NCBI RefSeq assembly: GCF_051106095.1 | Contig: NC_135786.1 | Coordinates: 142,154,001-142,218,000 of the forward strand | Source: Pogona vitticeps | Lineage: Eukaryota; Chordata; Lepidosauria; Squamata; Agamidae | Reading direction: 5' to 3' | DNA: 64,000 bases | Shown: piece by piece, positions 11,131-22,689 of the stretch | Position numbering within the stretch: the first letter of the stretch is position 1 | Layout: every line of letters begins with the position of its first letter | The notes under the pieces: generated by a model | Told to the model about the DNA's origin: nothing | Databases searched by the model: none | Seen by the model: the letters and a program-made list of their open reading frames with translations, nothing else | Position numbers and translations under genes: made by a program

Positions 11131-11564
11131 CAGTGGTGCCCCGCATAGCCACGATAAGCCATGCAGCAAAAATCGTCGCAATACGGATTCATTGCTATGC
11201 GAAAATAAAAAGCCCATAGGAATGCATTAAAACCCGTTTAACACGTTCCTATGGGCAAAAAACTCACCTTTATGCGAAAATCCTCCATACGGCGGCCATT
11301 TTCGCTGCCCGATAAGTGAGGAATCCAGGCGAAAACATAGCGGTGGCCATTTTTTTTAACCCGGTGGCCATTTTGGAACCGCTGATCAGCTGTTGGAAAA
11401 TCATTGTTATGCGAAAATCGGTAAGTGAAACAGCTTACCGATCATCGCAAAGCGATTTTTTCCCATTAGAAACATCGCAATGTGATCGCAAAAACGATCG
11501 CAAAAAATTCATCGCTATGAGGATTCGTCGTTAAACGGGGCGCCCATTAAGCGAGGCACCACTG
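11131..11564. mobile_element. MITE, CAGTGGTGCC ends (pogo/Tigger-like), 434 bp
   Basis: Begins CAGTGGTGCCCCGCATAGC and ends GCGAGGCACCACTG, flanked by TA on both sides (11129-11130, 11565-11566). The termini match those of Tigger/pogo elements. The interior includes ATCGCAA-rich arms and two GGTGGCCATTTT blocks. The element at 19444-19876 is nearly the same length and carries the same interior in the opposite orientation, so both belong to one subfamily. Confidence 0.85.
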
Positions 11565-11713
11565 TATATAATTTCTGCTCCTCCTTTCTCTTCTGTGGAT
11601 CCCCAACAGTACAGAACAAAAATAGTTATTTCTTGTTGAAATAATCCACTTGCGGCCTCTAATTCATTTGCACTAACTTGGTTAGTTATAGGGATTTCTG
11701 AATTGGTTAAAGC

Positions 11714-11850
11714 CAAGTCTTTTATTTTATGTATGTATTTATTTAATACATTTCTATACCACTGACTTAGTGTTGGGTAGTATTCTAAGCTGTTTACAAA
11801 CAAAGTAAAGAAAAATAAACAATAAGTAGCAAATCATAAACCAGTCCCCT
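11714..11850 (-). mobile_element. Old L2/CR1-type LINE 3' end
   Basis: TTTATTT-rich tail followed by TACATTTCTATACCACTGAC and CTAAGCTGTTTACAA, a decayed version of the squamate LINE 3' terminus read on the minus strand. Only the last ~130 bp are visible. Confidence 0.4.
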
Positions 11851-13411
11851 CCACACCAACATTAAACAATGATAAATAAGATTTACGCCTTAAATTAACA
11901 AGCACAAAAATTGTTTTCCTATAACTTGTTGGAGAAAACTGTTTTGGTTAACAGATGTGGCTGCATGATTATTTAAAACATTTTTTGCAAACCTTATGGC
12001 CCACAAAATGAAGAAATACATGCTAAGCCAACAGGTATTATTCAGAATACAATCATGGTACATTTTAGGTATCACTGTGGATTATGCCTCATCTGGAGTA
12101 ATGTGATTTATCGCCAGCCTGCATCATTAAGCCTTTTGATGAGTAACTCTGTAATTTTTAAGTGCCACCACTCATTATTATTGTAATAGTATTTAATCAC
12201 ATTAGGGAGTTCTGAAGGGAATGTTAGATTTCACTGGAGAAATCCATTCTGGCCTTCAAACTGTATGTCATGTATATATTCAAGGTTTCTTTATAATGAA
12301 TTTAAACCATGATACATCTGGTCTAGATTTGTGTGCTTAAACTGATAGTGAGGCTCCTTATCTTCATCTGTGAGCCTTCCTAACCCTGTTAGTATAAACC
12401 CTATTCTTTTATTATTAAATCAAGTATAAAACTGCATTCTCTTACAATCAAGCCTTGGATTATTCTTCTGATCCCTGAATTATAGTTCCAAAATCCCTAC
12501 CAGGATAATAGCTTTATTAAAACAGCAAAAATGCACAAAAGTTTTCTAAAGAAGTGTCAACTTCTTTCAGCCAATCAGATGATAAGAATATCCTCCAGGA
12601 ATATGCCATAGTAATGTCAAAGTTTAGCTTCTCCAAATCGATGACCTCACCTCCTGTGAAGAAGGCAAGAGGCATGTCCATGAGCCTCACATTCTGTGAC
12701 TTCACTCATCTTGAATAGTGACAAGTGATCTGATTTTGACAGCTTCATAAGATTACTTGTTGATTTTTATTACTGTTGCACAGGCAAACAAACTTCTGTG
12801 TAATGTTCATTTGTAAAGATGAATAAAGAGGCTCCCTTTTGGAAATCAATGAAGGGACATAAATTACATGAAAAAGAGCCTCTCTTGTGTTTTGTGTCTC
12901 TTTTTTTCAAACACAGAAGGACCATCCTTAACAACTATATTGCTGAGGCCTGTTCAGCCTATTTCAGCCAAGGAATCCCTTTACATAGCTGGAACTACTA
13001 GCAGATTTGTAATTGGTCACCCTTCTAAGCCCCAGAGAAAGGTCAAAGGTCAAGAAGTCAATGCCCCCGTAAATGCCTGTGGGCGAGGACGGGGAGAGAA
13101 GAGTACCTGATACAAAACACCTTGAGACAGAGAGAAGCTTTTCATGAGATTAGACCCAAACAAAGGTCATGCTCCAAAATAATTTACATTTGATGCCTGT
13201 CTTTTAAAAATAAACACAAATCACTCATGTTGAAGTTCTTTCTTAGCAATTGACAAAATAGCACACATTGTTTAAATACAAAAGGTCCATCTCTATCATC
13301 CACTCTTTGAAATATTAAGAGTCAGCAACACATCCTTTCTCTTCCATTTCATCCTTCCTCTGGTGGAATCACCACTACCAGTACAGCCATCTGGGTTGTC
13401 GCAATTTTTGG
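11851..13411. other. Unannotated stretch
   Basis: No coding sequence recognised. ORFs at 12819-13110 show no family motif. Confidence 0.4.
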
Positions 13412-13413
13412 TA

Positions 13414-14040
13414 CCGTATTTGCTGGCGTACAAGATGACTTTTTTGGCCCAAAAAACATGCCTCCAAGTGGGGGGGTCGTCTTGTACGCAGGGTGCACTT
13501 CATTTGGGCCAGGAAGGAGCTGCCGCCACCGTTGAGTGAGTGACGCAGGGCCGCGCTGGCCGGGGAGGAAGGCAGTCGGGCAGGCAGGCAGGCAGTCCTG
13601 ATGGAGGGAGGGAAGCAGAGACGGCCATGCCTGACTGGCCAGAGCCTGCCGCTGGGCTGCCTGCCACCCCACGCCGCTGAGCCAGCTGCATGCTCGCTCG
13701 CCCGCCAACCACCTGCTTCCCCTCTTCCTCCTCCTCCTCCTGCCGCCACCTGCACAGCCTCTTCCCCTCTTCCTTGCCCTCTTGCTCCTGAGCCAGCTGC
13801 GCGCGCACTCACCACCCGCCCGCTTCCCCTCTTCCCCTTCCTCCTCCTCCTGCCGCTGCCCGCGCAGCCTCTTCCCCTCTTCCTCGCCCTCCTCCCCACC
13901 GGCCATGAACTTCCAGGGCGGGCCCAGACAGAGCCCCAGGCAGCCGGCGCCGCAGCAGAGCCGTCCACTCTATATTTTGAGTGGAAATGTTGGGGGGGTC
14001 GTCTTATACGCCCAGTCACCTTGTACGTCAGCAAATACAG
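13414..14040. mobile_element. MITE, CCGTATTTGCTGGCGTACAAG ends, GC-rich interior
   Basis: Left terminus TACCGTATTTGCTGGCGTAC and right terminus (reverse complement) TACTGTATTTGCTGACGTAC are near-identical inverted repeats bounded by TA (13412-13413, 14041-14042). Subterminal GGGGGGGTCGTCTTGTACGC and GGGGGGGTCGTCTTATACGC also recur. The 460-bp interior is very GC- and CT-rich and contains a 111-bp segment repeated in tandem (from 13679 and from 13790, each starting GAGCCAGCTGC). Long open frames on both strands here follow from composition and are not genes. Confidence 0.85.
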
Positions 14041-14826
14041 TAATTAAAGACTTTCCCACTGCCCTCAATGGCTCCCAGAAAATGAAAGAGATTCCATGAG
14101 AACCTCTGGTCTTTTGGGACAGAAACTAGAAATATTTTATTTCCAGACAATTGCCAACATTGATGACGTCATCAGTCCCATGCACCATAACTTACAGAAC
14201 AGGATTTAAGCCTCTGTTTGCTGGATATGCTAGATGTATGCACATCTGACAAATTCCAGCACTCTAACATGGGTGTTTGCTGTTCTTCTTTGGCACCTCA
14301 AAGTATTGATTTTGATGCCTCAAGCTAGATCTCTGACTTTGAGACATTTCCATTTCTCAGAAAGCTAAATTTGTTAATTATTTGGGCCTCTTCCAGCTTT
14401 CAAATGCATAGCAGCCAATGTGGAGAAAATGTGGTAAAGAATAGGAGGCATGGGCTGCACAAAGCACCTTGGGTTGCAGGTCATGCACCCCTGCAACGTA
14501 TGCAAATTGATGAAAACCCAGCCTTTGGCTTCCTACCTCTAAGGCAAATCCGAAAGGAGGATTTTGAGTGATGAAAAGAATGTGCTGGTTGCTCTGAAGT
14601 GCTGGTTTAGCACAACGCGCAACACAGTATACTTAATAAGCAAATAATAAGCAAATTTGCTTATTATTTGCTTACTAAGGGGTAGTAATAAAGGGCAAAT
14701 ATTGGGGTAAAGAAAGATCTGTAAGAAAGGAAAAAGAATTAAAAAGAAGAGAGAAAGTACATGGATAGGACTGACTGGTTTCTAGCCCAGGCAAAGCTGG
14801 GCCCTTTTGCTAGAAAAAGAGACAGA
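14041..14826. other. Non-coding stretch
   Basis: A small hairpin CAAATTTGCTTATTATTTG sits near 14650. Nothing else recognised. Confidence 0.4.
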
Positions 14827-15606
<780 letters not shown>

Positions 15607-16081
15607 TGTGACAACCCCAGACCTACTGGAGTATGCCACACTTTAATTAAGCTGCCACCAACCATTCCCTATAAGAAGTCACACAGACCAGGAATGGATT
15701 TTTAACAAACAAAAGAACAAGGTTTATTTAAATAACAAACAGGGTAAATAAAAAGATCAAGTAAATAAGATACTGTAACGTGGCTTAGTCTCAAGCATAC
15801 ATACATCAGATTGGTTCACACAGAACCCTTTAAAGTGAAGCACAGACCCTGAACCTATCAGTTCTGGCTCCCTATAAAGAAACCTGAACCTATCAGGTAT
15901 GTACTAACTGACACACAGTTGTACTCAGTCTGACACACAGACTCCCACTCCTCAACTCCACATCAGCTCCACATATATATACAGTACAGCTCCTCCCCCC
16001 TGATGTCCCGCCTTCCACTCCCCATAGGATGGAACTTTCCCTCCAAACCCATGACAGACAGGTACCATCAGTGCTGTAACA
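15607..16081 (-). mobile_element. Solo LTR, same Ty3/gypsy family as 40474-45381
   Basis: A 475-bp LTR aligned end to end with the 513-bp LTRs at 40474 and 44869, minus orientation (plus-strand start TGTGACAA, end CTGTAACA). AGTAA lies on both sides (15602-15606, 16082-16086) as a 5-bp target duplication. It is more diverged than the paired LTRs are from each other, so the insertion is older. Solo LTRs arise by recombination between the two LTRs of one element. Confidence 0.9.
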
Positions 16082-16336
16082 AGTAACAATTCATCGATTC
16101 TTCCTTGCTGCCATGTAGGGAAACTTGTAAGTGAAGGAGCACAGAATTTTGGGAGTTGGGGAAATAATGTTACTAATAAAAATCTCAATGAAGAATTAGA
16201 TCATGTATCATTATGCATCTGTGATGTTATAAAACATGGAGTTTGAGTTGTCCCTGCAAAATGGGTGGGCGGACATCAATCTAGAATACATTGTTTACTT
16301 CAGGTTTTCATTTCTACCAAGAGATGAAAACTAGAT

Positions 16337-16566
16337 AGGGGCACAAACCACCAGTTTGGTGGTTTGGTGGTTTGTGTGGTTTATTTATTAACTGAACAGG
16401 TTTTTGGGACTTCAAAGCCCCACCTCCTCCAGCTGGTACCCACTTGGAGACAGCCACCTGGCATCCTTGCTCTGCCTCCTCCAAGTGCTGCTTCTCAATT
16501 GGCACCTGCTGGAAGAGGTGGGGCTTTGAAGAGTCGAACACCTGTTCAGTCAATAAATGAACTGTG
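16337..16566. mobile_element. Palindromic MITE with long inverted arms
   Basis: Left arm 16381-16449 and right arm 16480-16563 are near-complementary over about 65 bp; CTTCAAAGCCCCACCTC, ACTGAACAGG and CACTTGGAG all recur as reverse complements. An additional terminal palindrome, CACAAACCACC...GGTGGTTTGTG, opens the element. This explains why both strands translate to near-identical peptides. The left end GGGGCACAAACC resembles hAT-type non-autonomous elements. The right end abuts the next MITE. Confidence 0.7.
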
Positions 16567-16576
16567 TTTATCTGTA

Positions 16577-17237
16577 CAGTGGTGCCTCGAGTTACAAACT
16601 TTCCTACTTACAAACATTTCAACTTATGAACAGCTCCGGTCGCAACATTTTGCTTTGACTTGTGAATGGAGCTTCCACTTATGGACAGAAACAGGCAGGG
16701 AAAAAGGCAGATAATTCAGATTTCTAACTGTAGGAGGTGACGAGGCTGCTTTGTACTGTAGCTCTTTCACTTTTGGCAGAGAGTGTGTCGTCATCGTCGT
16801 CATCTTGGGGCTGCCACCTGCTTCGGAGTGAGCGTGTGTGTGTGTCTGCAGGGAGGTAAACTGCTCTTTTCTCTTTTTAAAAAACTGTTCTGGGTGGGTT
16901 TTGGCTGGGGCGGGTATGTTTCTGTGCTGTCTTGTTGGTGGCTTTGCTGTTTAATTTTGGATGTTTTTTCTTTTTCTTAAACCTCAGCAATGGAGTTGGC
17001 TTTAGTGTTTGTTTTTGGAGGTTTATTTCGTTCTTAAACCTCAGTGATGGAGCACCTTCCGACCGGGCTTGTTGTGTTCTTTTTATATATTTTTTTGGTG
17101 ATTTTTTTTCTTCAGCCGGAACGGATTAATCAGTTTTTGATGCATTCCTATGGGAAATGGTGCTTCGATTTATGAAACATTTCGACTTACACATACCATT
17201 CCAATATGGATTAAGTTCATAAGTCGAGGCACCTCTG
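16577..17237. mobile_element. MITE, CAGTGGTGCCTCG ends, 661 bp
   Basis: CAGTGGTGCCTCGAGTTACAAA at the left and TTCATAAGTCGAGGCACCTCTG at the right form inverted termini bounded by TA (16575-16576, 17238-17239). The interior is T-rich and unlike the 434-bp subfamily, so this is a separate subfamily using the same termini, presumably mobilised by a Tigger-like transposase. Confidence 0.85.
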
Positions 17238-17515
17238 TACTAAAAATAACTAATGTTTTTGAGAAAAAGGAAACTATTCCATACATATGAAAAGATTTAT
17301 GCTCATTTGCTGTAAGTGTAGCCATGTAGATATTCTTGCAATAATAAAAGCACATAATTTCATGTTTTAATGCTGCTATAGTTTCAAAATCACCCCTAAA
17401 CAAAATGATTTTTCCCTTATGTAATAAAAATGATGAGACTATGGATCTCCCTCTTTCATTCTGTCCTCCATAGCTTTGTTTTATGTTTTTATACAAACAT
17501 TGATACAATAAACTG

Positions 17516-17656
17516 GCTGAAATCCTATTGCACAGCACAGTAAGCCCCACTAGAGTAAGTATCTTACTTTAATGCAACCAAGTGTTTGCCAAAACTTCAC
17601 TGGTTCAGTGGGCCTATTCTAGTGCAACAAATTATGCTGAGCAATAGGATTTCAGC
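17516..17656. mobile_element. Short MITE with GCTGAAATCCTATTGC inverted ends
   Basis: A perfect 16-bp inverted repeat bounds a 141-bp element (17516-17531 and 17641-17656). Internal AGTAAGCCCCACTAG and CAGTGGGCCTATTCTAG are also partly complementary. The sequence resembles squamate hAT-type MITEs. A related right end is at about 47479-47520. Confidence 0.6.
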
Positions 17657-19236
17657 TATTATGTGCAATAATGCTGCAAATCCAACCTCCGTCCCTTCTG
17701 GAAATGTTATCCAAATGGCCTGATAGCAGTAGACCACTGTGGCGGAATGCCCATGTCTCACCTGTCCATCATGTGGAGCTCTAGAGCTGGAGCCTATGAG
17801 AGAACAGGAGGGCGGAGTCAAGGAAACAGAGGCAGTTGGGAGACGGAGAGTGGATGAGTGAACTTATGCTTGGCAGCCAGGTTTATTTTTCCTTTCATCT
17901 TGCCCTTCAGACACCAGCATGTTCATATACCTCCTGGACATCACAGTCACTCAACTATAAGAGTGCCACCAGTTGGTAATAGAGCTGCAAGTTTTTTCCT
18001 GTCCCTTGGATTAAGTAATAATAACCATTGCTATTTAGAGGCAGTTAACCTTCAGATCTAACTTGTTAGCTATGTAACTTTTCTGAAAGTAAATCCCTAG
18101 AAAATGTACCTGTCTAATTAAATTGTTCTTCTACTGACTTGTAAAGGAAGCATTTTCCCCCTATTAAAAGATGTAATTGCAAACCCTGTTTCTGCTTCAG
18201 CTGTTTCTTAGACATCAGGTCTGGAAGCAAAGAAACCTCATGAGCAGTAGAGTCTCGTGTCCATTTTTCCTGTGTAAAGAACACGCTTGCTCTTCCTGAG
18301 CTTTGCCTTCCTCTATGACTCTCAATATATTGGCATACCCTGTTGAAAACAGGAGGGCAACCCACTGTGAGATTTTAACTCCCACATGAGTGAAAGCATC
18401 AGCATTTCTTGCGCCAGCAATGTTCACACAAAAAACTGTGGGTTTTGTGCAAAGCCTAATTTGCATTTAAAACCTTACACTTGTTGCAAAACTCAAGGTT
18501 TTCAACAACCCCCCCAAAAAATACAAGTAGGTTTTGTTGTTGTTGTTTGTGCACAAAGCGTTTTCATGCATCTGAGTAAAAAACAGTTAACTGGGCAATA
18601 CTGGAACTAAGCAATGGAAGAGGAGGCCAAGTAGGTGGCAAAATGTACTCAGCAGCAGGCCCATATTCCACTAGTCTTTTAGGGCTCACATCTGGTACCA
18701 CTTAACCAACAGCACACATGATAAGTGGGGAGTTTTCTCCAAACTCTCCACTGCTGATGGGGTGTCAGTCACCTCCCCCTGCACCATAGCTGCCAATGCT
18801 GCTGCAGCATGAAGGCTCATGAGCTGCAGTGTGCTTGCTCTTATTGCCTTGCTCCAGAGGGCAGCAGAGGTCCAAGTTCACACAACCACTCACTTCCTCC
18901 CACATTCTTTTCCTCTCCTTCCTGCTTTCTGGTGCTTCAACAGTGCATAATACAAAACTTATTCTTGTTGAGTCAGTGAATTCCAGTGCCAGCTTGGAAT
19001 TGCTGTTCATAAATGCCCAGGTTTTAAAGCTTTCCCTACACTTCTTTCCTAGTTAATATTTAATATGTATTCAATAGTGTTCAATTCAATTGAGCAGTGC
19101 CCACCTAGAGAACCTGACTGGAAATGCCCTGTTCCTTCTCCATGGCATTCCTTACAAGTGGTGGGACAGCCAACATTCTTATGAGTTATTCTTCATGTGC
19201 TCTTTTAAATCAAGCCATACAAAGTAAGAGTCCTTA
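17657..19236. other. Unannotated stretch
   Basis: No gene or repeat recognised apart from a GTT-rich patch near 18535. Confidence 0.4.
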
Positions 19237-19283
19237 AGAGTCCTACCTCACTGAGCTGTTGTGAGTTCTAAAGAATCACAAAA
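19237..19283 (+). repeat. Fragment of the dispersed ~0.9-kb repeat
   Basis: AGAGTCCTACCTCACTGAGC and GTTGTGAGTTCTAAAGAATC match positions about 21306-21352 of copy 2 almost exactly. Flanks do not match, so it is a short fragment. Confidence 0.7.
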
Positions 19284-19443
19284 CTTCCTCAAAGGAGCTT
19301 TCAGTTTAAATTCTAAACAGGCAGGATGTTCAGAAGGAAAAAAAAGTAACAGTGATAAACATATAAAAAGAGCAGACTAAAAAATGCTGCCATAGTCACA
19401 TCAACTTTGTTTAATTTTGAGTTTTAACAAGGGTGAATATATA

Positions 19444-19876
19444 CAGTGGTGCCCCACATAACGAGCACTTCATTTAACGACAAATCCACATAGCGATGTG
19501 TTTTTTGCAATCGTTTTTGCGATCACTTTGCGATGTTTTAAATGGTAAAACATCGCTTTGCAATGAACGGTAAGCATTTCGCTTACCGATTTTCGCATAG
19601 TGATGTTTTAAGAACAGCTGATCGGTGGTTCCAAAATGGCCACCGGGTAAATAAAATGGCCGCCCACTGTGTTTTTGCCCAGATTCCTCGCTTACCGGGC
19701 AGCAAAAATGGTGGCCGCATGGAGGATTTTCGCAGAACGGTGAGTTTTTTGCCCATAGGAACGCATTAAACATGTTTTAATCCATTCCTATGGGCTTCTT
19801 TGTTCTGCCTAGTGACTAATCCGTATAGCGACGATTTTTCCAGAACGGATTATTGTTTCTATGCGAGGCACCACTG
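19444..19876. mobile_element. MITE, CAGTGGTGCC ends, 433 bp
   Basis: Starts CAGTGGTGCCCCACATAACG, ends TATGCGAGGCACCACTG, flanked by TA (19442-19443, 19877-19878). The interior (GGTGGTTCCAAAATGGCCACC, then GATTCCTCGCTTACCGGGC) is the reverse of that in 11131-11564. Confidence 0.85.
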
Positions 19877-20311
19877 TATTCATGACTCTTAGACTTTTGT
19901 ATGGAATATTCAGTTAAAATAAAGGACTTGAATTAACTAATGCAGAGGAAAATGAAATCAGATGACAAAGTATGGTCAAGATTTTATCTTGAGTGCAATG
20001 TTGCACTATTTGATTGTCTTTAATCAGGTTTAAACAACAGCTTACTGACAGTATGCACTCAACACAATGAAGTCACGTGCACTGCAAAATAACTAAAAGA
20101 GCCCTTTAATTAGCACTGATTTGCTACTGCTGATGGTCTCATTCCTGCAGTGCACGTGGAGTTGTGGAATAGGATGTCAGGTCATTGGGAGGCAAACACA
20201 GGCTTCATTAAAAATGTGATTACTGTCATCTGAAGGTCTCTTACGATCACATCTCTCTAACAGCTCCTAATTGTGTTTCATATGATCCTGAGATAAAGCA
20301 TACTTTAACAA

Positions 20312-20598
20312 CCCTCAGTGCTCACTGGAAGGACGGATCCTGAAGCTGAGGCTCCAATACTTTGCCCATCTCATGAGAAGAGAAGACTCCCTGGAAAAGA
20401 CCCTGATGTTGGGAAAGTGTGAGGGCAAGAGGAGAAACGGATGACAGAGGATGAGATGGTTGGGCAGTGTCATCGAAGTGACCAACATGAATTTGACCCA
20501 ACTCCAGGAGGCAGTGGAAGACAGGAGGGCCTGGCATGCTCTGGTCCATGGGGTCACAAAGAGTCAGACATGACTAAATGACTAAACAACAACAACAA
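20312..20598 (+). mobile_element. BovB LINE 3' end
   Basis: The last ~285 bp of BovB: CTCACTGGAAGGAC, ATCTCATGAGAAGAGAAGAC, then TCACAAAGAGTCAGACATGA and an ACAACAACAAC tail. It encodes the degraded FGHLMRR-to-KSRT C-terminus. 5'-truncated; no clear target duplication seen. Confidence 0.9.
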
Positions 20599-20630
20599 AT
20601 CACTAATACATGTCATGATCATGGGATATA

Positions 20631-21507
20631 TAGTCAGAGAAATGTAAAATGGAGTCAGATAGGTTCTGTGTGAAGATGATTTGAGAGACTTTGGAATGTG
20701 TTTTTTCTAAGTGCCATGAGAGTGTTTTTCTGCAGACTGTTACAGCCAAGATCCAGATAACGTGAAGGCCAATTCAAAGGGCCATGCAAGATGCAACATT
20801 CCAAGCTTGTTACAGAGGATATAAACAACACCTGGACTCTCATAGGAATTGGGGATGGAGAGACGTGGCATAACCTCTAAAAAGTTAATTGGTTAACCAC
20901 CAGAAAGGCCAAGAAGAAGGGAGAAGTTAGGAGGGTAGAAAATGGAATATGAGTTATGTGAATGTCTCTCTTGCTGATGATGGATGGAGGCTAATGATGT
21001 TTATGTGTGTTGTTTGATTCCATGAAGGAGAGAGGATGCAAGTAAGGCGAAAGAAGAAGAGGAGGGCTAGCCCACTATAGCCTACCCTAGATTAGCTCTT
21101 AGAATTTATTATTTTAAATGGGAAATAGTTACCCTATTTAACTGCAATGATCTTTGAATATGTTCTGGAATGCTAATTCTTATGCAATATAAACTGATTT
21201 CTAGTGAAACTCTAATCTTTAAAAATCCTTATTGAGGATTGGTCTCTTGAACAACAGGGTCTGATTAAATCCAGAAGTTGAGAGGGTCACAAACTAGCTA
21301 TCATTTAAGAATCCTACCTCACTGAGCTGTTGTGAGTTCTAAAGAATCACAAAGCCCATGTGCCTGTACTTGCAAGGTACTAAGTAAGTGTAAATTTTTC
21401 TTTTTAGGTCAGACTTGTTCAAAGGGCTTATGCTACCACTGCTGAGGTCTAAGGACTCAATCCAGTGCAAAGGTGGTAGGTAAGTGCCAGTCAAACTCTC
21501 TGGCTGA
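20631..21507 (+). repeat. Dispersed ~0.9-kb repeat, copy 2
   Basis: Homologous to 1024-1982 in the same orientation, without the LINE-tail insertion. Its right end is met by a hAT-type MITE half at 21508. Confidence 0.65.
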
Positions 21508-21617
21508 GATGTTCTTGGATTTCAACTCCCAGAAATCCTAGCCAGCAGAGGTGGTGGTGAAGGCTTCTGGGAATTGTAGTCCAAGAACATCTGGAGGCCC
21601 AAGGTTTGGGACCACTG
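21508..21617. mobile_element. hAT-type palindromic MITE, right portion
   Basis: GATGTTCTTGGATTTCAACTC and its near-complement GTAGTCCAAGAACATC form a hairpin, followed by GGTTTGGGACCACTG, the terminal sequence of a very common squamate non-autonomous hAT family (normally ending GGGAACCACTG). The left terminus is absent. Confidence 0.6.
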
Positions 21618-21718
21618 CTTTAGAGGGCCGAGAGCACCACAATACATACACAGCAAGTGTGAGTACACCTTTCATTGAGTCAGCTGGCATTTTGGGTTAC
21701 ACAAAACCCCTGTTCAAG

Positions 21719-21784
21719 ATTAGATTAGATTAGATTAGATTAGATTAGATTAGATTAGATTAGATTAGATTAGATTAGATTAGC

Positions 21785-21821
<37 letters not shown>

Positions 21822-21822
21822 A
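21719..21822. repeat. Adjacent (TAGAT)n and (TTGA)n arrays
   Basis: About 13 units of TAGAT directly followed by about nine of TTGA. They form the 3' tail of the LINE above. Confidence 0.95.
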
Positions 21823-22689
21823 TCTAGACATAGTCTACTCTGGGCGGCTCACAACATACAAGATAACAATTCAAAATATATATTAACAGTTTTTCAACAA
21901 TATACAAGACAACAATAGTTCAAGATGGGATGAAAGAGAAGTTAAGTAGTGCCTGGAGGGAAGGCCTATCTGAACAACCAGGTCTTAAGTTGGTTCTGAA
22001 AATACCCAGCGGGGGGGGGGGGCAAGCAAATCTCAGAGGGGAGTTTGTTCCAGAGAGAAGGAGCCACTGCCGAGAAGGCCCAGTGTCTTGTTTTTTTTCC
22101 TTCCGGGCCTCCCTCGGCATTAGGCTCCTCAATCACCCCTCCTGGCTAGATTGGGTGGTACGGGTAGATCTAGGTGGGAGGAGGCGTTCCTCCAAGTATT
22201 GAGGTCCTAAACCGTTTAGGGCTTTGTATGTGATCATTAGAACTTCGAAATCAATGCGGAAGCGTACAGGCAATCAATGCAAGACGGCTAGGGTGGGAGT
22301 GATGTGGTGGTATTTCCTCACTCCAGTAATATGTTTGGCTGCCGCATTCTGCACCATTTGAAGCTTCCACATCAATCTCAGAGGTAGCCTCACGTAGAGT
22401 GCATTGCAGTGATCTAATCATGAGATTACGAGTGCATGGACCAGAGTGGTGAGCACCCCAACATCAAGATAGGGATGCAGCTTGGCAATCCGCCAAAGAT
22501 GGAAATATGCGGAACAGACCACTGATGCCACCTGAGTTTCTATGGTAAGCGCCGGGTCCAAGTGTATCCCCAAGCTTCAAACCTCACTCTTCACAGTGAG
22601 AGTCACTCCCCCAAAAGAGAGGGAATTTCCCAAACTGCTGATGGAGGGTCCACCCGCCCTCAGGACCTATGTTTTGTACAGGTTCAGCC

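Noticed and set aside
13349-14099. Long open frames on both strands (up to 219 codons)
   Set aside because: They lie in the GC- and CT-rich interior of a MITE, are open in several frames at once, and translate to low-complexity Pro/Arg/Gly sequence.
16314-16714. Matching plus and minus ORFs, considered as a conserved gene
   Set aside because: The similarity comes from the palindromic structure of a MITE, not from coding constraint.
17170-17550. 126-codon minus-strand ORF
   Set aside because: Spans the end of one MITE and the start of another and has no recognisable domain.
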